From NCBI GenBank assembly GCA_023415635.1, contig JAEZJV010000059.1, positions 1-10,404 of the forward strand: DNA of 10,404 bases, given 5' to 3'. The notes beneath the pieces are model-generated. The model worked only from the letters and a program-made list of their open reading frames with translations. It ran no database searches and was not told where the DNA came from. Below are positions 1 to 6,973 of the stretch, in pieces. A program made the position numbers and the translations under genes. Within the stretch, counting starts at the first letter, position 1. The number at the start of each line of letters is the position of its first letter. This DNA comes from Bacillota bacterium. GTDB lineage: Bacteria; Bacillota; Clostridia; Lachnospirales; Lachnospiraceae.

Positions 1-25
1 ACCTGGTATGAGATTACTCATAAAA

Positions 26-130
26 TCTCCTTCTACTGCCGTCAGAAGGTATGAAAATCATATCACTAACGTATGAAGGAGTAAACTCTACTTGTGCGAA
101 GGTAAACTCCACAGGACAAAAGAGGAGAGG
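26..130 (+). other. possible glycine-riboswitch-like element (degenerate)
   Basis: No convincing protein gene occupies bases 1-176. Around 74-88 the sequence GAAGGAGTAAACT resembles the conserved CCGAAGGAGCAAACT core of glycine riboswitches. After a variable stretch, GTAAACTCC, CAGG and CAAAAGAG at 102-123 resemble the conserved 3' part (CTCTCAGG, CAAAAGGAC). TCTCCT at 26-31 could pair with AGGAGA at 123-128 as a closing stem. I could not find the GGAGAG segment that should pair with CTCTC in the 5' half, so the element may be degenerate, partial or a chance match. It lies upstream of the best putP promoter and would need its own promoter before this window. Confidence 0.25.
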
Positions 131-176
131 AATTAAACTTTTCATTTTTCAAATTATTTTTTTTGAAATAGTCTGC

Positions 177-205
177 TTGTATATATACTATTTCACTGGT
201 ATAAT
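177..205 (+). promoter_or_regulatory. sigma-A-type promoter for putP
   Basis: TTGTAT at 177-182 and a perfect TATAAT at 200-205 are separated by 17 bases, and TGG just before the -10 box gives an extended -10 element. Transcription would start near 212, leaving a leader of about 36 bases before putP. A second TATAAT at 225-230 lacks a -35 box and is too close to the ribosome binding site. A weaker alternative, TTGAAA at 163-168 with TACTAT at 186-191, overlaps it. Confidence 0.65.
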
Positions 206-247
206 TATACACATTAATATGCTTTATAATAAAATAGGGGGTACTTT

Positions 248-1804
248 ATGGAAAACTATCAAATTCTGATTGTCATGTGTATTTACATGCTGCTGGTCAT
301 AGGCATAGGCCTGTTTTTTGCAAAGCGTGCGAATGAAAATTCAGAGAATTACTTTCTTGGAGGTCGTTCCCTGGGACCATGGATTGCAGCTATGAGTGCA
401 GAGGCTTCTGATATGAGCGGTTGGCTCCTTATGGGATTGCCTGGTGTTGCGTATTTTTACGGTCTTAGTGATGCGATTTGGACAGCAATCGGTTTACTTG
501 CGGGGACATATATTAATTGGCTGATTGTAGCTAAGAGATTACATGCTTATTCGATTGTTGCCGGAGATTCCATTACGATACCGGATTTCTTCAGTAATCG
601 TTTTAAAGAAAATAAGAAAATAATAATGACGATTGCGGCTTTATTTATCATGGTTTTCTTTACAATCTATGCTGCCAGCTGTTTTGTATCGGTTGGAAGG
701 CTATTCTCCACTCTGTTCGGAATGAAATATCAGACCATGATGATCGCTGGAGCTGCTTTTGTTATTATTTATACCTTTTTGGGAGGATTTCTGGCGGAAA
801 GCACCTCTGATTTCATGCAGGCAATCGTAATGATTACTGCCTTAGTAGGAGTTCTGATTACGGGTATTCTGAGTGCCGGAGGTTTTGGGGCTGTTTATGA
901 CAACCTGCAGCAGATCCCGGGGTTTATAGAGTTTTTCGGTATTAGTACGCCCATCATGACGGATGGGGTACAGCAGATATCAGGAAGTGGTGCACCACTC
1001 TTCGGAGAAGCAGGAGCATATGGTTTCCTGACAATTCTTTCAACCCTTTCCTGGGGACTTGGGTACTTCGGTATGCCTCAGGTATTACTGCGATTTATGG
1101 CAATACGCTCCCATAAGGAAATTAAGAAATCCAGACGAATCGCAACAGTATGGTGTGCTATCTCCTTGTTTGCAGCTGTTTTCATTGGATTAATCGGAAG
1201 AGCAGTATTCCCGACTATGCATTTAACCGGCGCGGAGGCAGAAAAGATATTCATAACCATGTCTACCAGCTATCTGCCGACAGTGTTAGCGGGACTGGCA
1301 ATGGCAGGTATTCTGGCTGCGACCATCAGTTCCTCTGATTCTTATCTGTTGATTGCTTCTTCTGCCGTATCCAAGAATATCTACCAGGGATTGTTTAAAA
1401 AGAATGCTACGGACAAGCAGGTCATGAGAATATCACGTATCGTCTTACTTACAATCGCAATCATCGGAATTGTGATAGCTTTGGATGAGAATAGTATTAT
1501 ATTTAAAGTAGTATCCTTTGCATGGGCTGGTTTCGGAGCAACCTTCGGACCAATTATGCTGTTCTCATTGTTCTGGAAGAGAACCACCAGAGAAGGTGCC
1601 ATTGGAGGTATGCTGGCCGGAGGTATCATGGTATTTATCTGGAAGCTGATCATCAGGCCGATGGGCGGAGTACTGAACATCTATGAACTGCTTCCTGCTT
1701 TTATATTCTCCTGTATCGTTATTGTCATCGTATCTCTGCTCTCCAAGGAACCCGAGCAGGAGATGCTGGAGGAATTCGAGAAGGCAAAGGCTTACCGTGA
1801 TTAG
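248..1804 (+). CDS. putP: sodium/proline symporter (SSS family)
   Basis: This is an inner-membrane sodium:solute symporter of the SSS family (LeuT fold) that takes up L-proline driven by the sodium gradient. The 518-residue product is close to the usual PutP length of about 500. About thirteen hydrophobic segments run through the protein. Near the N-terminus, FLGGRSLGPW (37-45, with Arg40) is followed by AEASDMSGWLLMGLPG (51-66). Asp55 and Ser57 fall at the same positions as the sodium- and substrate-site residues of E. coli PutP. The serine-rich ISSSDS in the ninth-helix region (360-365) fits the second ion-ligand segment. The charged C-terminal tail (from about 500) should be cytoplasmic. 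The start is supported by AGGGGG at 235-241, seven bases before the ATG. It appears monocistronic, with its own promoter and terminator. Proline as substrate is inferred from family resemblance; a related solute is possible. Confidence 0.93.
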   Translation: MENYQILIVMCIYMLLVIGIGLFFAKRANENSENYFLGGRSLGPWIAAMSAEASDMSGWLLMGLPGVAYFYGLSDAIWTAIGLLAGTYINWLIVAKRLHAYSIVAGDSITIPDFFSNRFKENKKIIMTIAALFIMVFFTIYAASCFVSVGRLFSTLFGMKYQTMMIAGAAFVIIYTFLGGFLAESTSDFMQAIVMITALVGVLITGILSAGGFGAVYDNLQQIPGFIEFFGISTPIMTDGVQQISGSGAPLFGEAGAYGFLTILSTLSWGLGYFGMPQVLLRFMAIRSHKEIKKSRRIATVWCAISLFAAVFIGLIGRAVFPTMHLTGAEAEKIFITMSTSYLPTVLAGLAMAGILAATISSSDSYLLIASSAVSKNIYQGLFKKNATDKQVMRISRIVLLTIAIIGIVIALDENSIIFKVVSFAWAGFGATFGPIMLFSLFWKRTTREGAIGGMLAGGIMVFIWKLIIRPMGGVLNIYELLPAFIFSCIVIVIVSLLSKEPEQEMLEEFEKAKAYRD

Positions 1805-1846
1805 AAAATAAATGAATAATAAGAGCGAAAGTTTTTATCACAGGTA

Positions 1847-1888
1847 AAAAAGATACGGTACAGCCAAAGGGCTGTACCGTATCTTTTT
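1847..1888. terminator. bidirectional intrinsic terminator between putP and the CPBP gene
   Basis: A perfect 19-bp inverted repeat (1847-1865 and 1870-1888) has a four-base AAAG loop. The stem core GATACGGTACAGCC is flanked by A5 on the left and T5 on the right, so each strand reads as a hairpin followed by a T tract. It sits between convergent genes and can stop transcription of both. Confidence 0.9.
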
Positions 1889-1907
1889 GTAGTATTACAC
1901 AATCTCA

Positions 1908-2876
1908 TTAGGTAGTTTTTTTCTCATTCTTAATCAACAGGATTGTTAATATTACCGCTGCGACGATAAATCCAATTCCACCGAGGATACCGGTGGGAGA
2001 CGGTCCAAGGAAGGGATTGCCGCCGTCAGCCGCAAAATATATACCAACCGAACCGATGGAATTGATGCTTCCGTGGGCAAAGACCGCCGGGATACAGCTA
2101 TTTGTCTTTATTGTGACATACGATAAGATTGTACCAAGAACGATACAGAAGATAATCATGGCAAGGATCCCTGTAAATGGGAAACCGGTGTAGCCTGTTC
2201 CATAATTATGGCCCAGGGCTGTGAGAGGGGCATGCCATATCCCCCAGATAAGACCGTTAATCAAAAGTACAGGCAGAATCTTAAACTTTCTTTTCATCTT
2301 AGGAAGCAGATATCCGCGCCAGCCCCATTCTTCTCCGAAACAGGTGATTAAATTAAGCAGAGGTCCTAGCAGGATTGAGGCTATGACTTGTAGTGCTATC
2401 GTACTCTGCATCTGAGCAGCACTCATTTCCAGACCCGAAGCCTGGTATACCTTTGCAAGAGTGGACAGTGCAGGGTCAAATTTATTGGGAAAGATCAGGA
2501 AGTAGAAGATCGTACCTACCACAGTAAGTATGACCGGTCCGAACCATGCGAATAAATAATAGGGGAAATTCTTCTTGAAATTCGGCAATCCTATAAGGGA
2601 ATTGCGAAAGCCTTCCTTGGTAATCAATCTGGTCAGCAATACACCCAGAGCAGGTAAAAACATGATGCTTGCAATCAGCAGCTGGAGAAAGGGCTTCATC
2701 ATATTATTTTCTTCGGCAGCCAATGGACGGATGATTGCGATTTCTACGGAGTATGTGACAAAAAAGGTAATTGACAGAAACATAAGAATTCTTCTTGTCT
2801 CCAGCTTCGGGTCTGTTTGCGGCAGATTAGAAGCCTTCGGTGGCTCAGCTGTATGAGAATTAGTATAGGTATCCAT
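1908..2876 (-). CDS. CPBP-family putative intramembrane metalloprotease (CAAX/Abi type)
   Basis: The product is a 322-residue polytopic membrane protein of the CPBP (CAAX prenyl protease 2/bacteriocin-processing) superfamily. The three family motifs are intact: EEWGWRG at 182-188 (catalytic glutamates), WGIWH at 211-215, and FAHGSIN at 266-272 (His268, Asn272). The glutamates and histidines are the expected metal-site residues. About eight hydrophobic segments follow a polar, proline-rich cytoplasmic N-terminus of about 30 residues. The ATG at 2874-2876 is preceded by GGGAGG at about 2883-2888. Bacterial members include bacteriocin self-immunity proteins and processing proteases, but the substrate here cannot be read from sequence, and no bacteriocin gene is visible nearby. 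It converges on putP and has its own promoter. Confidence 0.85.
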   Translation of the reverse strand: MDTYTNSHTAEPPKASNLPQTDPKLETRRILMFLSITFFVTYSVEIAIIRPLAAEENNMMKPFLQLLIASIMFLPALGVLLTRLITKEGFRNSLIGLPNFKKNFPYYLFAWFGPVILTVVGTIFYFLIFPNKFDPALSTLAKVYQASGLEMSAAQMQSTIALQVIASILLGPLLNLITCFGEEWGWRGYLLPKMKRKFKILPVLLINGLIWGIWHAPLTALGHNYGTGYTGFPFTGILAMIIFCIVLGTILSYVTIKTNSCIPAVFAHGSINSIGSVGIYFAADGGNPFLGPSPTGILGGIGFIVAAVILTILLIKNEKKTT

Positions 2877-2898
2877 GTTTATCCTCCCTTTTTGCTTT

Positions 2899-2927
2899 AT
2901 TATACTATGATTTCATCCTTTTATCCA
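2899..2927 (-). promoter_or_regulatory. promoter for the CPBP protease gene
   Basis: On the minus strand, TGGATA (2922-2927) and a perfect TATAAT (2899-2904) are separated by 17 bases. Transcription would begin near 2892, just before the ribosome binding site, giving a very short leader. The -35 box matches four of six consensus bases. Confidence 0.5.
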
Positions 2928-2970
2928 CATGAAACACCCCCACTGTACAGAAATATGAACAGAAATAGAA

Positions 2971-3001
2971 AGCCCGTGGCTTCTAATAGAACCCATGGGC
3001 T
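2971..3001 (-). terminator. probable terminator of the PAP2 gene
   Basis: Read on the minus strand, AGCCCATGGGTT and AAGCCACGGGCT form a 12-bp stem with two mismatches around a seven-base loop (2983-2989). It is followed by TTCTATTTC, a broken T tract. It lies 23 bases past the PAP2 stop codon and upstream of the CPBP promoter. The weak tract means read-through is possible. Confidence 0.5.
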
Positions 3002-3023
3002 GATATGATATTACGTTATTTAT

Positions 3024-3710
3024 TTAGGATACCTTGGAAAGAGCTTGCTTTGTCCGTTGGTTTTCCTTAACCTTAGCAGGGATGAAGTAAATTGCTGCAT
3101 ACAGTAGAAAATTCAGTACGAGTGCTCCCATAACATCCATAATTGAGTGTTGTTTTAGGAATACAGTTGACATACAGATCAAAATAGTCAATACGAAGGT
3201 TCCCCATTGAAGCCATTTAATCGAATGAAGCTTTTCATTTTTATTGATGGCAATCATCGCGCCTACGGAATTAAAAACATGGATACTAGGGAATACATTC
3301 GTTGCTGTATCAATGGAATAAATCCCTGATAGCATACGAAGGAATATATTATCTCTTCCCAGGGAAGCTAAATCTACTCTAAGATAGTGACCGTTTGGCC
3401 ATACGGTATAGATCAGCAGACAAATTGTCATTCCTGTGAAAAGATAGGTACAGCATTTCAGAAAATCCTGTTTCGAGGTAAGCAGAAAATATGCTACGGT
3501 TACAGCAATATATAGGAACCAGATAAAATACGGAAGAATGAAAACCTCACAGAATGGAATCAGGTCATCCAGTTTTGTATGGATTGGTGCAAACTTGGTC
3601 ACGTGCTTCTCAAGATAAGTGAACCATATCATATAAACGAAGAAGTATGAAAGGACAACTCCGTGCTTGTATTTTATTAATAACTGCTTCGCAGTATTTA
3701 AAAGCTTCAT
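3024..3710 (-). CDS. PAP2-superfamily membrane phosphatase-like protein (AUR1/inositol-phosphorylceramide-synthase-like branch)
   Basis: The product is a 228-residue integral membrane protein with about six hydrophobic segments. Two PAP2 active-site motifs are clear: TNVFPSIHVFNSVG (137-150, His144), and KQHSIMDVMGA (186-196), in which His188 would be the nucleophile and Asp192 its partner. The first PAP2 motif (KxxxxxxRP) is not obvious; WPNGHYLR at 104-111 occupies that region, as is common in the AUR1-like PAP2_3 branch. Members dephosphorylate or transfer phosphate groups on lipids such as phosphatidic acid, undecaprenyl-PP or phosphoinositol lipids. The substrate is unknown here. The ATG at 3708-3710 follows AGAGAGGG at about 3720-3727. 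The basic C-terminal tail (212-228) should be cytoplasmic. It shares orientation with the CPBP gene but has its own promoter and a probable terminator, so co-transcription is uncertain. Confidence 0.8.
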   Translation of the reverse strand: MKLLNTAKQLLIKYKHGVVLSYFFVYMIWFTYLEKHVTKFAPIHTKLDDLIPFCEVFILPYFIWFLYIAVTVAYFLLTSKQDFLKCCTYLFTGMTICLLIYTVWPNGHYLRVDLASLGRDNIFLRMLSGIYSIDTATNVFPSIHVFNSVGAMIAINKNEKLHSIKWLQWGTFVLTILICMSTVFLKQHSIMDVMGALVLNFLLYAAIYFIPAKVKENQRTKQALSKVS

Positions 3711-3744
3711 TGTGTCACGCCCTCTCTTCTATGAAATCTTGCTA

Positions 3745-3773
3745 ATTATAGCACACAATACTTTGGATAACAA
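3745..3773 (-). promoter_or_regulatory. promoter for the PAP2 gene
   Basis: On the minus strand, TTGTTA (3768-3773) and a perfect TATAAT (3745-3750) are 17 bases apart. TGC immediately before the -10 box makes an extended -10 element. Transcription would start near 3738, about 28 bases before the start codon. Confidence 0.6.
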
Positions 3774-3805
3774 TATACTAATATTTACTTTTTTCTTAAG
3801 GGTTA

Positions 3806-3820
3806 TCCTGCTTAGCAGGA
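3806..3820. repeat. small perfect inverted repeat in the divergent PAP2/deoB intergenic region
   Basis: TCCTGC (3806-3811) and GCAGGA (3815-3820) flank the three bases TTA. It lies between the two divergent promoters, 16 bases upstream of the deoB -35 box. It could be an operator or a small hairpin, or may be chance. No run of T follows it directly on either strand. Confidence 0.35.
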
Positions 3821-3835
3821 AACAGACAAAAGGGT

Positions 3836-3864
3836 TGGACAGTAAATAGAAAACTGATTATAAT
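3836..3864 (+). promoter_or_regulatory. sigma-A-type promoter for the deoB cluster
   Basis: TGGACA (3836-3841, five of six matches) and a perfect TATAAT (3859-3864) are separated by 17 bases. Transcription would start near 3871, giving a leader of about 90 bases. AATTCAAT at 3875-3882 near the leader start is complementary to ATTGAATT at 3939-3946, just before the ribosome binding site. The leader is very AT-rich, so this pairing may be chance. Confidence 0.7.
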
Positions 3865-3963
3865 AGAGTCATAAAATTCAATTAAAAGTTGTATGGTTTG
3901 ATTAATAGATTATATTTCATAGAAATGAGAATATTATTATTGAATTGAAATGGAGGTAATAGC

Positions 3964-5139
3964 ATGAAAAGAATATTTTTAGTAGTATTAGACAGTGTTG
4001 GTGTCGGCGAGTTACCGGATGCAGAGCTTTATGGAGATGTCGGAAGTCATACCTTATATGGAGCGTCTACCAGTGAGTATTTTAAGATGCCCAATATGAA
4101 AAAGCTCGGATTATTTCATATAGATGGGGTAAAGCAGCGCTTCCCTGAGATGGAAGGTGTCCAGGCTTTCGACGGTACAGTATGCAGATTGGCAGAAAGG
4201 TCAAAGGGAAAGGATACAACAACAGGTCATTGGGAGATTGCGGGAGTAATCTCGGAGGAAGCGTTTCCGACTTATCCGAACGGCTTTCCGCCGGAGGTTT
4301 TAAAGCCATTTGAAGAGAGAACCGGACGCAGAGTCATCTGTAATCTACCCTATTCGGGTACGGATGTCATTCGGGATTATGGGAAGGAGCATGTGGAGAC
4401 AGGTGCTTTGATTGTCTATACTTCTGCGGACAGCGTATTCCAGATTGCTGCTCATGAGGAGATCGTACCAGTTGAGGAATTGTACCGCTATTGCAGTATC
4501 GCAAGAGAAATTCTTGTGGGGGAGCATGGAGTGGGACGTGTTATAGCAAGACCCTTTGTAGGAACCTTCCCGGATTATAAAAGAACTGCCAACCGTCATG
4601 ATTTTTCCCTGGAGCCTTCCCTGACGATGCTGGATCAGATGAAGGCTGCTGGACTGGATACACTGGCTGTGGGTAAGATCTTCGATATCTTTGCCGCAAA
4701 AGGGATAACAGATACTGTTCGTACCCATGATAATGCTGAAGGTATTGAGATGCTGATCGAACGCATCAATAAGGAGTTCCAAGGTTTATGCTTTGTGAAT
4801 TTGGTAGATTTTGATATGATATACGGACATCGCAATGATGTGGATGGATATGCAAAGGCACTGACGTATTTTGATGAGCAGCTGCCCAGAATACTTGCCG
4901 GACTCCACGAGGACGATATCCTGATGATCACCGCTGACCATGGCTGTGATCCTTTGACACCCTCGACGGATCATTCCAGGGAGTATATACCCTTAGTAGT
5001 CTACGGTGAAAAGGTAAGGAAGGGTTTAAATCTCGGCACCCGCACAAGCTTTGCCGATATAGCGGCTACCATTCTGGAGTATTATGGAATACCGCAGAAG
5101 ACAGCAGGGACCTCCTTCCTGAAGGAGATTCTAATTTGA
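3964..5139 (+). CDS. deoB: phosphopentomutase
   Basis: DeoB is a cytoplasmic manganese-dependent enzyme of the alkaline-phosphatase superfamily. It interconverts (deoxy)ribose 1-phosphate and 5-phosphate, linking nucleoside phosphorolysis to central carbon metabolism. The 391-residue length is typical. The metal-binding N-terminal motif LDSVGVGELPDA spans 9-20. KGKDTTTGHWE at 81-91 contains Thr85, the residue phosphorylated in the Bacillus enzyme. FDMIYGHRND (283-292), ADHGCDP (324-330) and STDHSREYIPL (334-344) supply the remaining metal and phosphate ligands. All key motifs appear intact. GGAGG at 3952-3956 precedes the ATG by seven bases. It is the first gene of a cluster and its stop overlaps the next start. 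No nucleoside phosphorylase or deoC gene is adjacent in this window. Confidence 0.97.
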   Translation: MKRIFLVVLDSVGVGELPDAELYGDVGSHTLYGASTSEYFKMPNMKKLGLFHIDGVKQRFPEMEGVQAFDGTVCRLAERSKGKDTTTGHWEIAGVISEEAFPTYPNGFPPEVLKPFEERTGRRVICNLPYSGTDVIRDYGKEHVETGALIVYTSADSVFQIAAHEEIVPVEELYRYCSIAREILVGEHGVGRVIARPFVGTFPDYKRTANRHDFSLEPSLTMLDQMKAAGLDTLAVGKIFDIFAAKGITDTVRTHDNAEGIEMLIERINKEFQGLCFVNLVDFDMIYGHRNDVDGYAKALTYFDEQLPRILAGLHEDDILMITADHGCDPLTPSTDHSREYIPLVVYGEKVRKGLNLGTRTSFADIAATILEYYGIPQKTAGTSFLKEILI

Positions 5140-5627
5140 TGGAAAGAATCATCCATCCGATACCACCACTCTATGATGAGCAATCAAGAGTTTTGATCCT
5201 GGGCTCCTTCCCTTCTGTAAAGTCAAGAGAAGGAAGGTTCTTCTATCACCATCCGCAAAACCGTTTCTGGAAGGTCATAAGTGCCCTGTATGAGGAGGCT
5301 GTTCCTGTTACAATTGAGCAGAAAAAGGAGCTTCTATTAAGGTTAAGGATAGCAGTTTGGGATGTAATTCAAAGCTGTGAAATAGTGGGGTCTTCGGATT
5401 CCAGCATAAGAAATGTAATTCCGAACAATCCGGCTGATATACTTAAGCATTCCTGTGTAGAGCATATCTTCACCAACGGAAATACTTCTCACCGGCTTTA
5501 TATGAAATACATCTATCCGGTGACGGGGATGGAGAGTATGAAGCTACCGTCCACAAGTCCTGCTAATGCGGGTTATACTCTTGACCGGTTATTGGAGGAG
5601 TGGAGTATTTTAAAGAAATATACTTAA
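5139..5627 (+). CDS. DNA-deoxyinosine glycosylase (uracil-DNA glycosylase superfamily, HDG type)
   Basis: The 162-residue protein resembles hypoxanthine-DNA glycosylases (UDG family 6), which excise hypoxanthine arising from adenine deamination and so start base-excision repair. The first UDG motif appears as VLILGSFPSVKS (18-29), lacking the usual catalytic Asn/Asp at that spot. It is followed by FFYHHPQNRFW (34-44), whose Asn41 probably corresponds to the alternative catalytic Asn reported for this family. WDVIQSCEIVGSSDSSIRN (74-92) is a typical conserved block, and PSTSPANA (137-144) is the second, DNA-intercalating motif. The ATG at 5139 overlaps the deoB stop as TGATG, suggesting translational coupling. 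A TTG three bases upstream (5136) is a possible but less likely start. Activity on other lesions such as uracil cannot be judged from sequence. Confidence 0.85.
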   Translation: MERIIHPIPPLYDEQSRVLILGSFPSVKSREGRFFYHHPQNRFWKVISALYEEAVPVTIEQKKELLLRLRIAVWDVIQSCEIVGSSDSSIRNVIPNNPADILKHSCVEHIFTNGNTSHRLYMKYIYPVTGMESMKLPSTSPANAGYTLDRLLEEWSILKKYT

Positions 5628-5650
5628 GTTGTGAAAGGAATCAGGGCATC

Positions 5651-6097
5651 ATGAGAATTGTCATACAAAGAGTATCGGAGGCGTCTGTCACTGTAGAGGG
5701 ACGGATAGTCGGGTCCATTGGAAGAGGCTTTTTAATTCTATTAGGTGTCGGGATGGAGGATACCAAAGAGATAGCCGACAAGTATATCGATAAAATCCTA
5801 AAGCTTCGAATTTTTCAGGATCAGAACGGTAAGACGAATCTCTCCTTAAAGGACGTAGAGGGGGAGATATTAGTCGTATCCCAGTTTACCCTGTATGCTG
5901 ATTGCCGGAAGGGAAACCGCCCTGACTTCACCAAAGCAGGTGATGCAGTACTGGCCAGGGAGTTGTATGAATATTTTCTGGAAGGTGTCCGGCAAAGGCT
6001 TGGTAAAGCCGAGGGAGGAGCATTCGGAGAAGAGATGAAGGTTTCTCTGATTAATGACGGTCCTTTTACCCTGGTACTTGATGAGAAGCTATTGTGA
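5651..6097 (+). CDS. dtd: D-aminoacyl-tRNA deacylase
   Basis: Dtd is a cytoplasmic homodimeric, RNA-assisted enzyme that hydrolyses D-aminoacyl-tRNA, and in many bacteria mischarged glycyl-tRNA(Ala), so D-amino acids stay out of proteins. The 148-residue length is standard. The N-terminus MRIVIQRVSEASVTVEG is diagnostic. SQFTLYAD (77-84) and the Gly-cisPro motif at Gly137-Pro138 (NDGPFT, 135-140) form the chiral-proofreading site. Phe139 stands where Val is more usual. The ATG at 5651 is chosen because the conserved family begins there and AAAGGAA at 5634-5640 lies ten bases upstream. An in-frame GTG at 5600 would overlap the preceding gene and add non-conserved residues. The 23-base gap to the glycosylase gene suggests one transcript with deoB. 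No terminator follows. Confidence 0.96.
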   Translation: MRIVIQRVSEASVTVEGRIVGSIGRGFLILLGVGMEDTKEIADKYIDKILKLRIFQDQNGKTNLSLKDVEGEILVVSQFTLYADCRKGNRPDFTKAGDAVLARELYEYFLEGVRQRLGKAEGGAFGEEMKVSLINDGPFTLVLDEKLL

Positions 6098-6099
6098 AA

Positions 6100-6127
6100 T
6101 TGACGAAAGAATGAAATAATATAATAA
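6100..6127 (+). promoter_or_regulatory. weak promoter candidate for the natAB-like pair
   Basis: TTGACG at 6100-6105 is followed by an AT-rich stretch. TAATAA at 6122-6127 gives a 16-base spacer but is a poor -10 box, while the perfect TATAAT at 6120-6125 leaves only 14 bases. Either arrangement is imperfect. Because dtd has no visible terminator, the exporter genes may also be read from the deoB promoter. A short inverted repeat (GTATT at 6149-6153, AATAC at 6159-6163) lies downstream. Confidence 0.3.
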
Positions 6128-6190
6128 GGCACATGGATATTATAGGCGGTATTACCAAAATACACAGGGGATTGAAAGGTAAGGTGGAAA

Positions 6191-6973
6191 ATGATTGTTA
6201 TCAAGGATCTGACAAAGGTCTACAAGCTCTCCAAAAAACAGATGCAGGAGCAGCGGACCAAAAAGGACATGAAAAAGGCCTTGGATAAGCTGACACTGGA
6301 AGCAAAGCCCGGTGAAATTTATGGCTTATTGGGACCGAATGGTGCAGGTAAGACGACCGCGCTTCGTACTGTTGCTACATTACTGAAGCCGACAGCCGGC
6401 TCAGTTACTGTTTGCGGCTATGATACTGTGAAGGAATCGGATAAGGTCAGAAAAAAAATCTCCTTTTTAACCAATGAGATTAAACTGGATCCTCAGTTTT
6501 CACCAAAGTATATGTTCGAGTTCTTCGGAAGACTTCATGGAGAAAGCGAGGAAACTATTGCCCTGCGTCGGGAGATGCTGTTTGATTATTTTGAAATTAA
6601 GGATTTTCAGGATAAGAAGATAGAGGAACTGTCAACCGGTATGAAACAGAAGGCTTCTATTGCTGTCAGTCTGGTGCATGACCCTGAAGTGGTTATTTTT
6701 GACGAGCCTACCAACGGTCTGGATATTGTCACGGCAAGAAGTGTAACAGACTATCTGAAGACTTTGAGAGAGGAAGGAAAGACAGTCATTATTTCGACTC
6801 ATATCATGTCCGAAGCTGAGAGACTTTGCGATAGAATTGGGATCATTATAGGTGGTGTCAAGGTGATTGAGGGTACGCTGGATGAAATTTTAATGGCAAC
6901 AGGATCCGAGGAACTGGAAGATGCCTTCTTCGATCTATACAAGATATATAACAGGGAGGAGGCGCACTCATGA
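6191..6973 (+). CDS. ABC transporter ATP-binding protein, NatA-like
   Basis: The 260-residue cytoplasmic ATPase should power export through the membrane protein encoded next. Motifs in order are the A-loop Tyr11, Walker A GPNGAGKTT (48-56), signature LSTGMKQK (147-154), Walker B VVIFDEPTNGLD (167-178) and the switch histidine in STH (202-204). In the Q-loop region, FLTNEIKL (92-99) has Glu96 rather than an obvious glutamine; I believe this is shared with NatA-type ATPases. A lysine-rich insertion (about 14-30) precedes Walker A. NatA of Bacillus pairs with NatB to extrude sodium, and the overall resemblance is to that subfamily, but the substrate could be another ion, drug or peptide. GGTGG at about 6183-6187 precedes the ATG. 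The stop codon overlaps the next gene's start. Confidence 0.88.
   Translation: MIVIKDLTKVYKLSKKQMQEQRTKKDMKKALDKLTLEAKPGEIYGLLGPNGAGKTTALRTVATLLKPTAGSVTVCGYDTVKESDKVRKKISFLTNEIKLDPQFSPKYMFEFFGRLHGESEETIALRREMLFDYFEIKDFQDKKIEELSTGMKQKASIAVSLVHDPEVVIFDEPTNGLDIVTARSVTDYLKTLREEGKTVIISTHIMSEAERLCDRIGIIIGGVKVIEGTLDEILMATGSEELEDAFFDLYKIYNREEAHS

Noticed and set aside
51..269. 72-codon plus-strand reading frame upstream of putP
   Set aside because: It runs through the putP promoter and ribosome binding site and overlaps the putP start. It has no good ribosome binding site and resembles no known family.
1847..1888. Long perfect inverted repeat considered as an insertion-sequence end
   Set aside because: It has a four-base loop, flanking A and T tracts, no transposase and no target duplication; a bidirectional terminator explains it fully.
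4345..4782. 145-codon minus-strand reading frame inside deoB
   Set aside because: It lies wholly antisense to a strongly conserved gene, with no plausible promoter or family motif.
5600..5650. N-terminal extension of dtd from a GTG at 5600
   Set aside because: It overlaps the glycosylase gene, adds residues absent from the Dtd family, and ignores the better ribosome binding site before the ATG at 5651.
5821..6204. 127-codon minus-strand reading frame over dtd
   Set aside because: It is antisense to the conserved dtd 3' half and the next gene's start, with low-complexity serine-rich translation.
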